Part shown: piece after piece, positions 23,515 through 34,972 of the stretch | How positions within the stretch are numbered: the stretch's first letter is position 1 | How the letters are laid out: every line of letters starts with the position of its first letter | NCBI GenBank assembly: GCA_001414345.1 | Contig: LLCB01000011.1 | Coordinates: 186,001 to 250,000, forward strand | Direction of reading: 5' to 3' | DNA length: 64,000 nt | From: Hymenoscyphus infarciens | Lineage: Eukaryota > Ascomycota > Leotiomycetes > Helotiales > Helotiaceae | Position numbers and translations under genes: made by a program | Notes under the pieces: model-generated | Databases searched by the model: none | Told to the model about the DNA's origin: nothing | Seen by the model: the letters and a program-made list of their open reading frames with translations, nothing else

Positions 23515-26500
23515 TCCCCTCTCCTTTAAAAAGACTCGTTCTAAGTCTTTAGTTAGTAATTAGTATAGTATTAAGTTAATTAGAGTATTGTTTATCTTTT
23601 TATTATAAAGAATATAACTTATCTTACTATTATAGTATCTAGTGGTTAGAGTAGAGTTAGTAGCTAGTAGTATTATTATTTAAGAGCTAATCGCTCTTTA
23701 TTTACTATTATATACTATATAATAATAAGATATAAACAGAAGAGAAGCTAATAATTAGCTAGTAGATAGAAAGTAGTATACTACTATAGAGTTATTATAT
23801 TCTTACTATTATTATATATTATAATAGTAATTATTAAGTAATAAATAATAATTATAAAGTAATAGCTATTATTATAAATAGTATATTAGTAAGCAACTTT
23901 CCTCTAATTCTAACTTCTCTTCTTCTTTTCTTTTTATCTAAATAATATAAATAGTAAGAATACCTTCTAATTAGGTATATTCTTATATACTAACTTATCT
24001 CTTAAAACATATATATATATTATATATATATATATAAAAGTAAGTTCTTCTCTCCTTAATTAGTCCTAATTTAAAGCTAATCTAATATAGTAAAATACCT
24101 CTCTTATATCCTCCTAGTACGCTTCTAGCTACCTACTAAGTCTACTACGTTTAATACCTTTAGGTAAAATCTTAGAACAGAGATTATATATACGCTTTTA
24201 AGAAGCTAAAATCGAAGAAGTATAGATACTATATAGAGTAGAATACTATATATATCCTAGTAAGTTTAATCCTAAATATATACTAAATCTATTCTAACTT
24301 AGATAGTTACTATAGTTTATTAAAAAAGAGTTTAGTAAGCTTATAAGTAAGGAGAAGAAGAGAGAGGTTAAAAAGGCTACTAAGGCCTTAGATAAAGTAT
24401 TAGTTATTACTAGTATAGAGGTACTAAAGAATAGTTTAGAGGTATAGTTCGCTCTCTTAGAAGAGACTTAGACATTTTATATTAAGGTTATCGTAAGTAC
24501 CTCTTACTTATTAGAGAGGTTTTAGTTACTAATATTTAATAGTTCTTACGCTATACTATAGAGGGTAGGACCTCTGTCTAAACCTAGGTTTAAGTCCTCT
24601 TTAAAGCCTACTTAAAGAGTTTATAAGCGTCCTCTCTAAAGCCGGTTATAAGAGGTCGCTAAGGTAAGAAGCGTCTTTATAAGAAGGAGGTAGTAGAGGA
24701 AGAGCTAATTTAAGCTTCTTACGCTTAGAAGAGTAAGAAGGAGGATAATAAGTCAGAGAAAGGAGAGGCTATAACCTAGAGAGAGTTAGTAAGCCCTGTT
24801 TTAGTAGTAACTTAGTCTTAGTTCTTTACTTTATTAACTTTAAATATTCCTACTAGTTAGTGTTTTATTTTAGGTTTTTATTATAAGTTCCTTATTAAGA
24901 GTAACTAGAATTAGAGGGTATTAATAGAGTTTTATAAATTAACTCTTTTACTTAATTCTTATTTAATTCCTATATATTAAGCTATTTAGAGAGGTATTAA
25001 GATAGTCTTAGCTCTTTTAGATATTTAGTATAAAAGTCTCTTAGATAATATAATAAATCTTAAAAATTATTTATAAGATACTAAGTAGGATCTAAATTAT
25101 ATCTAACCTATTTTACTTAATACTATAGCTATCTTCTAAAAAGTCTACTACTAAGTATTTCTTATACTTTCTATTCTTATATACCTTTAATAATATCTAG
25201 TAAAGGCTCTAGAGCCTCTTATTCTAGTAAAGAGGTGTTTAGGTCCTTTAAAAGTATATTAGAGGCGAAAATATTATAAATTAATAATCCTTCTAGAAGT
25301 TTTAGTCTATAAAAGTATTCTATATAATCTAGTATTTTAAAAGGTCCTATCTACTATTTAGTAAGCTTTTAGCTAAAACGATTTATCTTAAGATTCTTAG
25401 TAGATAAGTAGACTTTGTCTCTAATGTTCTAGTTAATAGCTCTTTAGTATTAATTTATACTATTCTCTATCCTTTTCTAAGCCTTACCTATATTATCTTT
25501 AGCTATTCTCTAAGTAGAGTATATATATTAGGCTACTTTTACTATCTTATTATAGTTAAGACGTTCTTAGAAAATAGATATCTTTAGTATATTCTAGTCT
25601 TATAAAGTCCTTAGGTTAAGTTTAAACTTAAGCTAATAAGAGGTTATACTAATAGATAAGTATAGAAGTGTTATTTATACTCTATTTATTAGAGAGATTA
25701 ATTTACTCTAGTTATCTTAATAATAGGTTATAAAAGGCCTTAGTCTTTAATTAATATATTAGTTTATTATCTCTGTCTATTTATCTATTTATTTATAATA
25801 AGTAGTACTAAGCTTAAGCTTAATACTAATTATTTAATAAAATTTAGTTTAAAATAATAATATAAATTAAGGTCTCTAATTAAACATAATCGATTTAGAA
25901 TAGTAACTAAAATAGTAAATCTATTAAATAAAGAGTTTAGCTAAGCTTTTAATATCTATAGTTAAGTAGTAAGGTATTAATATTAAATCCTTTCTAAGTT
26001 AGTTAATAAATACTAATATAGTATTAAATCTATGTTTATTCTTTAAGAATGATTTAAAATCTATATATAAATATTATATAGAATAATTAAGTATAGGTAG
26101 AGAGTAAAGAAAGCCTTATTACTTAGTTTATTAAGAATAGGAGTATTTATAAGCTTAGTAATTCTCTATATATCTCTTATAGTCTAAAAACATTCTAGTC
26201 TAGTAGTAGTATTATACTAATAACTAGTATATCTTTTTTATACTTAAATAAGTACTAGATACTTAGTTATAGACTTCTTAGATTAGTTTTATATAGAGTT
26301 TAGTATTTCTTTAAACATAAAGTCGATTCTTAAAGAGAAGTAAATTATCTAGTAAGATAGAGTATCTATTTAGAAGTTTATAACGTTCTTTCTAAAAAGA
26401 GCGTAGGTTATCTTCTTTTAACTTCTAAATTATATTCAAACTTAACTTTAGAATAATATCTATTATATTAAGGGATATAGAATATTCTTATAAAAAGATC

Positions 26501-27390
26501 TAAGCAAGTTTAGCGTTAATTTAAGAGTCTAACTAATTAGGTCCTAAGAGAGTATATAAGTAGCTATCTAATTTAGCTTAATTATAGGTTTTTAGGTCTT
26601 ATTTATATTAAGTTAATATATCTACTTTTTAATTACTCTTCTTAGACGTAAATTAGATCTAAAAGTTAAAGTCTAATAAAAACTCTATCTATTAAACTTA
26701 CTTAGCTATAAGTAGCTTAGTTATTATAAAGTATTCTAATAATCTATAGTCTAAATATACGTTAATATACTTCTAACATAATATAAGTTTAAGACACTAT
26801 TTCTTAAAAGCTTCTATAATAGTAGATAGTTCTTTATTATAGATCTCCTAATTCGATTCGTAGCTAACTAAGACATGTGAGTAGAACCTAATAAAGTACT
26901 AAAGGCTATTATATTATTATAAGAATATACTAGCTATTACTCCTTCTAAGAAGTCTATTTCTACCTTTATATTATAATTAGAGTCGAAGTAGTATAAGGT
27001 TTATATAGTAAGTAGCCTAGTCCTTAGTATTTTAAAGGCTTTATTATATTTAGATATCTATAGAAACGGCTCTATAAAGCATATTATTATAGTTAGAGGT
27101 TTAGCAATTTTAATATAACTTTTAATAAATTATCTATAAAATCCTATAAACCTTAAGTAAGACTTTATACTTATTATAGTATTAGGTTAGACCTAGTTTT
27201 ATAAAGGCTCTACTTTTTTAGAGTTAACTTTAAGTCCTTTTATAGTTAAGATAAATCCTAAGTATTTAACTTTAGTAATACTAAATTCACTTTTCTTAAT
27301 ATCTATCTAAAGTTCTACTTCTTAGAGCTGATTTAGAACCTTTCTAACCTATTCTTTATATTCTTTAATAGTATCTAAATAAATTAAAAT

Positions 27391-27828
27391 ATTATCTAAG
27401 TAGGTAATATAGAAGTTATTTAAATAGTCGATTAAGACGTTATTTATATAATATTAATAAGTAGTAAAGCTATTATAGAGTCTAAAAGGAAGGACCTTAT
27501 ATTTATATATACTATACTTAGTTCTAAATATAGTTATCTCTTCTAATTTAAAGTCTATTTAGATATAATAGAAAGCTTATCTAATATCTAATTTAATAAA
27601 GATTTTAGCTATCCTTATTCTAAAAAGGAGCTTATTAATATAAGAGATTAAGTAAAGATTGTTTTAGGTTAGAGCGTTTAGCTTCTTATAATCGATATAA
27701 AACTATAACTTATTACTATTAGCCTTTTTAATAAAGAGTACTAGAGAGGCGAAAAGGCTATTACTATTAATAATAAACCCCTTATCTAGATTCTCTATAA
27801 GGTACTCCTTTATAGCTTTAAGCTCTAT
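27391..27828 (-). pseudogene. gypsy reverse-transcriptase region, RIPed
   Basis: The minus-strand reading gives, with stops, an order typical of Ty3/gypsy RT: a KEYL...N..KGFI start, then VLFIKKA, FYIDYKKLNAL, AKIFIKLDIR, a TIFRTKYS segment, VLPFRLYN, and finally TYLDN where the catalytic box should read Y-x-D-D. The last Asp has become Asn, a G-to-A change expected from RIP. The enzyme cannot be functional. Confidence 0.85.
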
Positions 27829-29929
27829 AGTTAACTATTAATATAGAGGTAAAAAGGAGTTAGAAAGTAGCTTATTTAAAGTAATCTTATGATTATATTT
27901 ATAGTAAGAAGAGAGCTTATTAAAAGCTACTTTTAAGAATACATCTTTATAAAATAAGTAATACTTTAAGAGTTAGGCCTATATTAGAGCCCTTATCTTA
28001 TTATCGTCTTAGAAAGAGGCTAATCTCTTATTAATAACCTAATCTAGCTTATAGAGGCTTATTATATAAAATTCCGAATTAGACTATTTTATATTATAAT
28101 ATATTATGTTTACGCTTATTTTATAGATAAAGGAGTATAAGGTCTAGCCTTTCGAGGCTATACTAGTAGTTTATAAAGGCTTTAGACTAAAGTTAGATAT
28201 TAAAATTTTAAGAGGTATTATTATAGATAGAAATAATAGCTTAGCTATATTTATAAGTCTACCTTTTTTATATCTTTCTTATTACTAGATAATATATTCC
28301 CTTTAATTTATATTTAACTAGTAATTTAAAAAGAGTTTCTAGTTTTAGCTAGAAAGAGAAAGTAAAATTTCCTTACTATAGTAAGGAGTTAGAGAGTAAT
28401 CGGCTAGCTAAATAATCTAGCTCTTTAAAAGGTTAAAAAGGACTTTAAAGTAGTTTAACTATTTATTACTAATAATTAGGTCTTATTATCTAAGGTCTAG
28501 AATAATAAAAGAATAGTTAAGAATATAATATTTATTAATATTTAGATATAGTTATATAAACTAATTTACCTAGCTTTTAGTACTGTTATTATATTTATAA
28601 ATAAATACTATATATAGTAATCTCTAAATCTTTAAACCTATTAACTTTAATAAGTATAAAGCTAGAGGCCGATTTAGAAATAGGTACCTGTTTACTCTTA
28701 TATCTACTAAAGCTTATATTTTAATACTATATTCTTATATACTAAGAGTAGTATTTATAAAGAATTGTTTTCCTCTTATAAGCTTAGAAAGATCGAGTCT
28801 AGCTAGATTATATTTATATAAGCTTAGGAAGGAATTTTTATCTAAGCTTCTTTATTTTCCTCTTAGCTTAGCTTAGAGTTAGAGTACTCTTTAAAAGGTT
28901 ATTCTTCTTTAAGTTAATTATCTATCTTATTAATAGTAGGAAGATTAGAGTAATTAGGTTTAAAATGCCTAGACTTACTATAATAGTAATAATTTATACT
29001 AGTAAGGACTTAGTTTATTAATATAGTCTTTAATTTTTTACTAGTAGAAAATAGTTTAAGAGTTTATAAAATCTTCTAAAATATAAGATTAAGTCTACGT
29101 AAGAGTAAGAAGGTTTTTAGAGTAGAGCTAAGTAAGGATTAAAAAGTACTTATCTTTTTAAATAATAAGGTTATACTAATTAGTTTAGCTATAGTACTAG
29201 TTATAGATAACTCTATGTTTTAGCGTTTCTTTTTATCTAAGGCTAAAAAATATACTACTATCTTATTAAAATTATAATTCTAATCTCTCTTAGCTAAAGC
29301 AGAGCTATCTTAGAGCTATAGTATAATCTTATCTTATATTAAGTAGAATCTTTCTAACTCTAGTATTCCTCTAAGTATAGCTATACTTAAGAAGCGTACT
29401 CTAAAATCTAAAAAAGTTTCTTCTATATAACCCTTTTTACTTATTTATAAGGCTTAAAATTTATTCTAAGTATCCTCCTTCTTATAACTAGTTAAGAAGT
29501 AGGAATTAAAGAGTTTAATTATATCTTATTAATCTTTAAAAGCTATATTACCTATATTAGACTTATATTAAGGCTCTAAGTAGTTCTTAGCAAGTTTTAT
29601 AGTTATTCCCTAAATAAAGGCTTTATAAGTTTTAAGTATATAGTAATAGTTAGCGTTTACTTAAAGTCTATTATATATAGATATCTTCTATTACTTATAA
29701 GTAGATAAAGTATTATTATCTAAAAGTTTAATTTTCTTTATAATTTTACTTTTAATAGGTTAAAGAGCTTTTAAAGTGCTTTTAGGTTATAGATATAGAG
29801 AAGGTTATTATAAAGAAGGAATATTAAGAGTAGAGTCTCGTCTCTAATAATAGTTTAAAGAGATAGAAGGTAGTATTTATATAGGTTAGAGAGGACTTAG
29901 ACTATAGTTATTATTTAGTAGCTATTAAC

Positions 29930-30248
29930 TAATTTACTATACTAGGTCTAATAATTAAGTAATCTAATTATCTTACTCTAAAATTTTCTATTCTTTTTCT
30001 TAATCCTTAGCCTCTATAGCTTAGATTATACTCTATATCTCGTCTATATTAGAGAAGTTCTATTAATCTCTCTAGCTTCTAAGCGTTAAGCCTTTACCTT
30101 TATTATTCTTAGGCTTCTTAGTATTCTTAAGGCTATAGTACTAAGTCGAGGACCTTTTAGTAGAGACTTGACTTTATTACCTAAAGAGGGGCTCTACGCT
30201 TAGAAGTAGAGCTTAAAAGGGACTTAGAGTCGCTCTAGATTCTAATAT
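29930..30248 (-). pseudogene. gag N-terminal region of element 4, RIPed
   Basis: On the minus strand this matches, codon by codon with RIP changes, the open frame at 7054-7359 in element 1. The ancestral ATG reads ATA here. It links the two elements as one family and places gag next to the right (5') LTR, confirming the minus-strand orientation. Confidence 0.75.
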
Positions 30249-30616
30249 ATTAAATATTAAATTAGAGAGAGGAGTAAAAGAGTAATTTAAGAGTTTTCTA
30301 GATAACTATTTATATTATTAACTATCTAAATTATATATAGTAATCTCTATATAGAGAGGGTTATTAGGATTCTTAGGAACACTTAATGTATTCTAATCTC
30401 TTAATATATAAAATACGATTTTTACTAGCTATCTATATAGACACTAAACCCTAGTATTACTAGCTATCTAAGAGATTTCTAGAATCCCGGCTATTTAAGG
30501 ATATATTATTATAGTCTAATTAGAAGCTAAATCGAAATCAAAATAAAAAAAGTAATAATAAGCTTAAAAGAGATATTATAAAGGCTGTTACTAGTAAAGA
30601 AGAGTTATTATTTTTA

Positions 30617-31093
30617 TATAATAGTACGAAATATATATAACTATAGTAGAGGTATATAGAAGTATATATAGTAGAATAACGTATATAGATACTAGGTACT
30701 AATATAAAAGAAAATAATAACTATCTCTCTATTATACTAAACATAAACGTCTATATATAAGAAGGTTAGAAGCTTCTAAGTTCTAATAATAATAATAACC
30801 GAGCTCTATCTAATATAGCTAATACTAAATAATAAGAGCTAAAAAGCTAAATATATAACCTCTAATCCTTTAGAAAGCTAAATATATAATATTTGAATCT
30901 TAATCCCTTTTATATATAAATATTAGACATTAATACCTTTAGCACTTTACTCGTATAAGTATTAGTTATTTGTAATCTTAGCCCTAGAGGTATTAGAGGT
31001 ATTAGCACTGCTTAGAGGTATTAGCAGTTTCACGAATGCTGACAATTTAGAATAGTACTATTATATGATAATCCAGGATAGTATACTATTATA
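30617..31093 (-). repeat. Right (5') LTR of element 4 (477 bp)
   Basis: Same length as the left copy. It is followed inward by the leader also seen after the element 1 5' LTR (AACTCTTCTT, AGTAACGGC-like, GGGATTCTAGAGATCTC). Confidence 0.88.
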
Positions 31094-31098
31094 CTATC

Positions 31099-33600
31099 TT
31101 AAAAGCTACTTAATAAATTATTATATATTAGACAAGTATATATATCTAAAGTACGTCTCCTTTTAGAAGGTATTAGCTATAGTATAAGAAGCTAGCTAAG
31201 AGTATATAATACTTAAAAGAGACATATCTAACGCTTTTTAAATAGTATCGATTATACTATAAATTTACTAGCTTTTGAGTTTCTAATAGAAAGGGATTTA
31301 TTACACTTATATAGTACTACTCTTTAGCCTTACTATAGTATTATTTATTATTAATATCTTTATAGAGGCTCTTAAATAGATAATATAGTTATACTTAAAG
31401 TAGTATATTATAAGCTACTATTTAGACAACGAGTTTACTATATTTAAAGCTATTAAAGCTACGTCTTAATTCTTTAAAGAATAAGCTATAGAGTATAAGA
31501 CTCTTACTCGAATATTAAGTATATTAATTAATAATAAAAAGAGCGTCTAAGGTACGCTCTTAGAAGTAATAGAGTACCTAATAGATACTATTACTTTTAG
31601 AGCCTCTATACTATTAGAAAAGCTAGCTAAGATAAAGCTTAAGATACGTTAATTTATTAACTATAAGAGTATTACTTATAACGAGCTTAAATCGCTTACT
31701 AGCCTTCTATCTTTTTACACCTCTATAGTATAATTAGACTAGGCCTTTTATTATAACTTCTAGATATTCATATATATATAGCTTAACTATATACCTTATA
31801 TAGAAAGGAGGCGCCTCTTAAAGGAAGTCTAAGAGGACCTTAGGTAGTGGAATAAGATATTACTACGGTTTAATACTATATACTTCTTCGATAATATCTA
31901 CTTATATATATACCTTTTTTATAATACCTTTATTAAAGGTCTAGAGGCCTTCTTTTTAGAAGTAGACAATCTAAGATATATTTAGTAAGAGTATATATAT
32001 ATACTACTAAAGGAATACGCTCTTTAGTTACCTCTTCTAAAGATTAGAAAAGACTCTTAATTTAATATAAATATCTTTAAGATTAAGATAGTAAGAGTAT
32101 CTTTTAAACAATAGAAGGAAGTATAGGTAATAAAGAGAGTAATTATCTATATAGATAATACTACTATATAAATCAGACTTCTTAAGTAGTTCTTAAGATA
32201 CTTCTACTAAAATCGCCTCTTATAGACTACTTTATACCTAGCCGTCTAATTCAATATCAACATATAATTAGAGTATATACTAGAAGTAGATAATATCTTA
32301 GTAGATACTCTCTTATATAATTTATATAGAATAGTAGCTAATTAGTACCTATACTAGTAGTCTCTTAATTTAACAATCTCTCTCTTAATTACCTTAAATA
32401 TATAAAGAATAAAGTTAGAATATCTAAGATATATATAAGGCTTCTTTATTATAGCCTCTTGCTAAATACTCAAAAGGTATATAATATATATATATACTCT
32501 TTTAAGAGGTTCTAGGTTAAGAGACTCTAATAACCGTAGCTAGCGACGACTTTAGCACTTTATAAGTAGGTTTTAAAGAGAGTATATAATAGGATTAGTT
32601 AAGGACTTTTAAAGGCAGATTCTATATAAATTAGCCTTTCTATAATTTAATTAATATACGTAGAGTATAACCTAGATCTAAAGCTATTTAAGTTCTTACT
32701 TTTATAACGAATTATAATAAGCGTTCAAGCGACATAGAGCCTTTATAAGAAGAAGAAGGCGAAGCCTTTATTAATACTACAATTATACTAGATTACCTCT
32801 TAAGCTCTAGAGGCTAGGCCTTAGGTCCTATAGCTAGGATAGATTAATAGCTTTAACTTTGAAGCTACTATAAAGCTAGCTTTTATAGAATTCCTTTATA
32901 CTATAGAGATTATATATAAAGACGCTAATTTAGTTAACTATAGAGTATTTATATATATACGTCTTTAATAATAAGATGTTACTTTTACTAAGAAAGACGA
33001 ATATATAATTATACGTCTATAATTAAGTAAATCAGACTATAAGTATATAAGAGTAGAGATATTAGTATTAGATATAGGATTACCTACCTACTTTATAATA
33101 GTACTTTAAGCGCTATTTACTCTCGATTCTTAACCTCTTATAATACTACTCTTTCGCTAAGAAAGCAGCTCCTTTATAAGAAACCGATATATTAGCTCTT
33201 TACACTACTACCTCTAAATAGTTAGCGTTAGTAATAGTATATTATATTTAGGATATAGTCTATATAGAGACGCTACGTAATATACTTCTAATAATAAGGT
33301 ATTAGATATAGATATTTAAATACTTAGAAGGTAGACTTCGAATACTTTTAAGAGATACTTTACTCTAAGCTATTAGAAGCGATACCTTTTAAATAGGCGC
33401 TTTTTAATAGATAAGGCTCTCTCTCTCCTAGCCTAGTAGGCTTTAGAAGACCTCTATAGTTAGTAGATAGCATATTCTCTATTATAACTATATTATATTA
33501 CTATTTATACTACTTATAGTCCTTTTTGCTTTTAAAAAGCCTTATTCTTTCTTATATTTATAATAGCTTCTCTTTAATTAGTCGAGTAACCTTACTTAAG
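31099..33600. other. Unclassified RIPed repeat remains
   Basis: 2.5 kb of AT-rich DNA almost lacking CpA and TpG. A plus-strand frame near 31730-31930 reads as a broken protein rich in Tyr, Arg and Leu, so it was probably coding (perhaps a transposon protein). I do not recognise it. Confidence 0.5.
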
Positions 33601-33780
33601 ATAGCTAATAGTACTTACTCTTTTTACTCTTATATTAGTAAGATGCTTAGAGAGCCTTCTAATTAGCCTAAAAAGAAGGTATATAAGAGAGTGTAGAGTG
33701 AGATACTAGAAGCTAGCTAGTAAATATAGAAATTCTTAAAATAGCCTTAAATATATATATATAACGAAAAGTAATAAATA
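33601..33780 (+). repeat. Direct repeat, 180 bp, copy 1
   Basis: Matches 34005-34184 over its length with only a few transitions (for example GTAAGATGCTTAG versus GTAAGATACTTAG). The copies are 404 bp apart, with the dispersed repeat shared with 10747 between them. They could be LTRs of a tiny element or a tandem duplication. Confidence 0.8.
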
Positions 33781-33950
33781 AAAAGAGTTTATAGTAAATT
33801 AAGGAATTAGCTTATTAAGTAAAAGGGAGGTATATATATATATACCTTCTCTTATACTAAGTAACCTCTATTCTACTAATAATACTTCTTATCGCTTTTA
33901 ACGTCTTATTTAGTATTAAGCTCTTTTTTAACTCTACTCTTATACCTCTT
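33781..33950 (+). repeat. Dispersed repeat, second copy of 10747-10915
   Basis: See 10747-10915. It lies between the two 180-bp direct repeats. Confidence 0.75.
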
Positions 33951-34004
33951 TATAATACGCTTACTAGGATTAGTTAGTACTTTTTAGTCTCTTAAATAAG
34001 TATA

Positions 34005-34184
34005 ATAGCTGATAGTACTTACTCTTTTTACTCTTATATTAGTAAGATACTTAGAGAGCCTTCTAATTAGCTTAAAAAGAAGATATATAAGAGAGTATAG
34101 AGTAAGATACTAGAAGCTAGCTAGTAAATATAGAAATTCTTAAAATAGCCTTAAATACGTATATATGACGAAAAGTAATAAAAG
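34005..34184 (+). repeat. Direct repeat, 180 bp, copy 2
   Basis: Second copy of 33601-33780, ending CGAAAAGTAATAAAA. Confidence 0.8.
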
Positions 34185-34740
34185 ATTAGATAACTTAATA
34201 TATTTAACACTTTTAGATATAATTTAGCTTATATATCTAAAAAGTGTAGTATATTCTAAAATATAGATAAATATACTTTGAAAAGATATATACTACTAAA
34301 ATAAGGTAATTATCTAATTATTATCTAAAGAACGATAATATATTTTATTACTACTACTTAGACTACTATTTTAGTACTATCTAAGATATATACTAAACGA
34401 GCTAAAGAATTACCGCTTATATTATTCAAATAATTAGATAATAATAAAATATATACCGAGCTACTTTAGAAAGATCTCGGTATATTTAATAGATTATTTA
34501 CTACTATCTCAGAGCTAGCTAAACAGGCTCTAAAGTTAGTAAACAAATACTCTTAAATTTTTATATTTCTTAAGTTGTTTTATTTCTACTATATTTGATA
34601 CGAATAAATAAAACTAGTATATATAGACTTTTCCGAGCTTATTAAAAGTATAAGAAGAGAGTATTTTATCTTGAAAATCTTCTAAATAATAGTATCTAGA
34701 AGTAGTAGTAAGTGTTTCTATTACCGCTTTTAGAGTCTTG
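34185..34740. other. Right edge of the RIPed island; small hairpins
   Basis: AT-rich and without genes. It includes a short inverted repeat (about 34211-34249) with arms ACTTTTAGATATA and TATATCTAAAAAGT. Base composition becomes normal from about 34740. Confidence 0.55.
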
Positions 34741-34972
34741 CGAGTGTGAGTGGGAAGCCTGAAGGGAAGCCTTAGTATACGCCTAGGTAACACGCCTTGA
34801 GCGGTGTACGATTGCCGAAATCAGGCTCGTGGAACCTACACGATTACAAGCGTGAGAAGGCTGAGCCATCAGCATGTGCATTTTCTCATCTCGAAACTGC
34901 TGTTTCTGAACGAGACTTTCTCAAGGTCATAAAATCCTTCCCTCATTTGCGGGTAGTTATTCCCTCGACAAA

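Larger units (their letters stand above)
23038..31093 (-). mobile_element. Ty3/gypsy LTR retrotransposon, element 4, full length but RIP-inactivated (8.06 kb)
   Basis: Equal 477-bp LTRs (23038-23514 and 30617-31093) are flanked by a perfect CTATC duplication (23033-23037 and 31094-31098). It lies on the minus strand: the reverse-complement polypurine tract (AAAGGAGAGGGGA) sits just inside the left LTR. Reading from right to left, the leader and gag start match element 1, and a gypsy-type reverse transcriptase follows (27828-27391). Stops and G/C-to-A/T changes occur throughout. The inner half of its LTR matches the 3' part of the LTRs of elements 1 and 2, while the outer half (U3) differs. 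It is the best candidate for the former autonomous partner of elements 1 and 2. Confidence 0.92.
6188..34740. other. RIP-mutated, gene-free retrotransposon island (about 28.5 kb)
   Basis: From just after the G-run to just before the NLR-like gene the DNA is extremely AT-rich. Long stretches almost lack CpA and TpG, while TpA is in excess and CpG is still common (for example 11000-11350 and 25400-25700). This is the pattern expected from C-to-T change at CpA, i.e. RIP. No intact ORF survives outside the less-mutated elements. The right border (about 34700-34750) is sharp. Within it I define four LTR elements by direct repeats plus target duplications, a TRIM among them and one further related LTR element, all listed separately. 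The parts between elements (15439-15970, 22180-23037, 31094-33600) are RIPed repeat remains I cannot classify. Confidence 0.9.
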
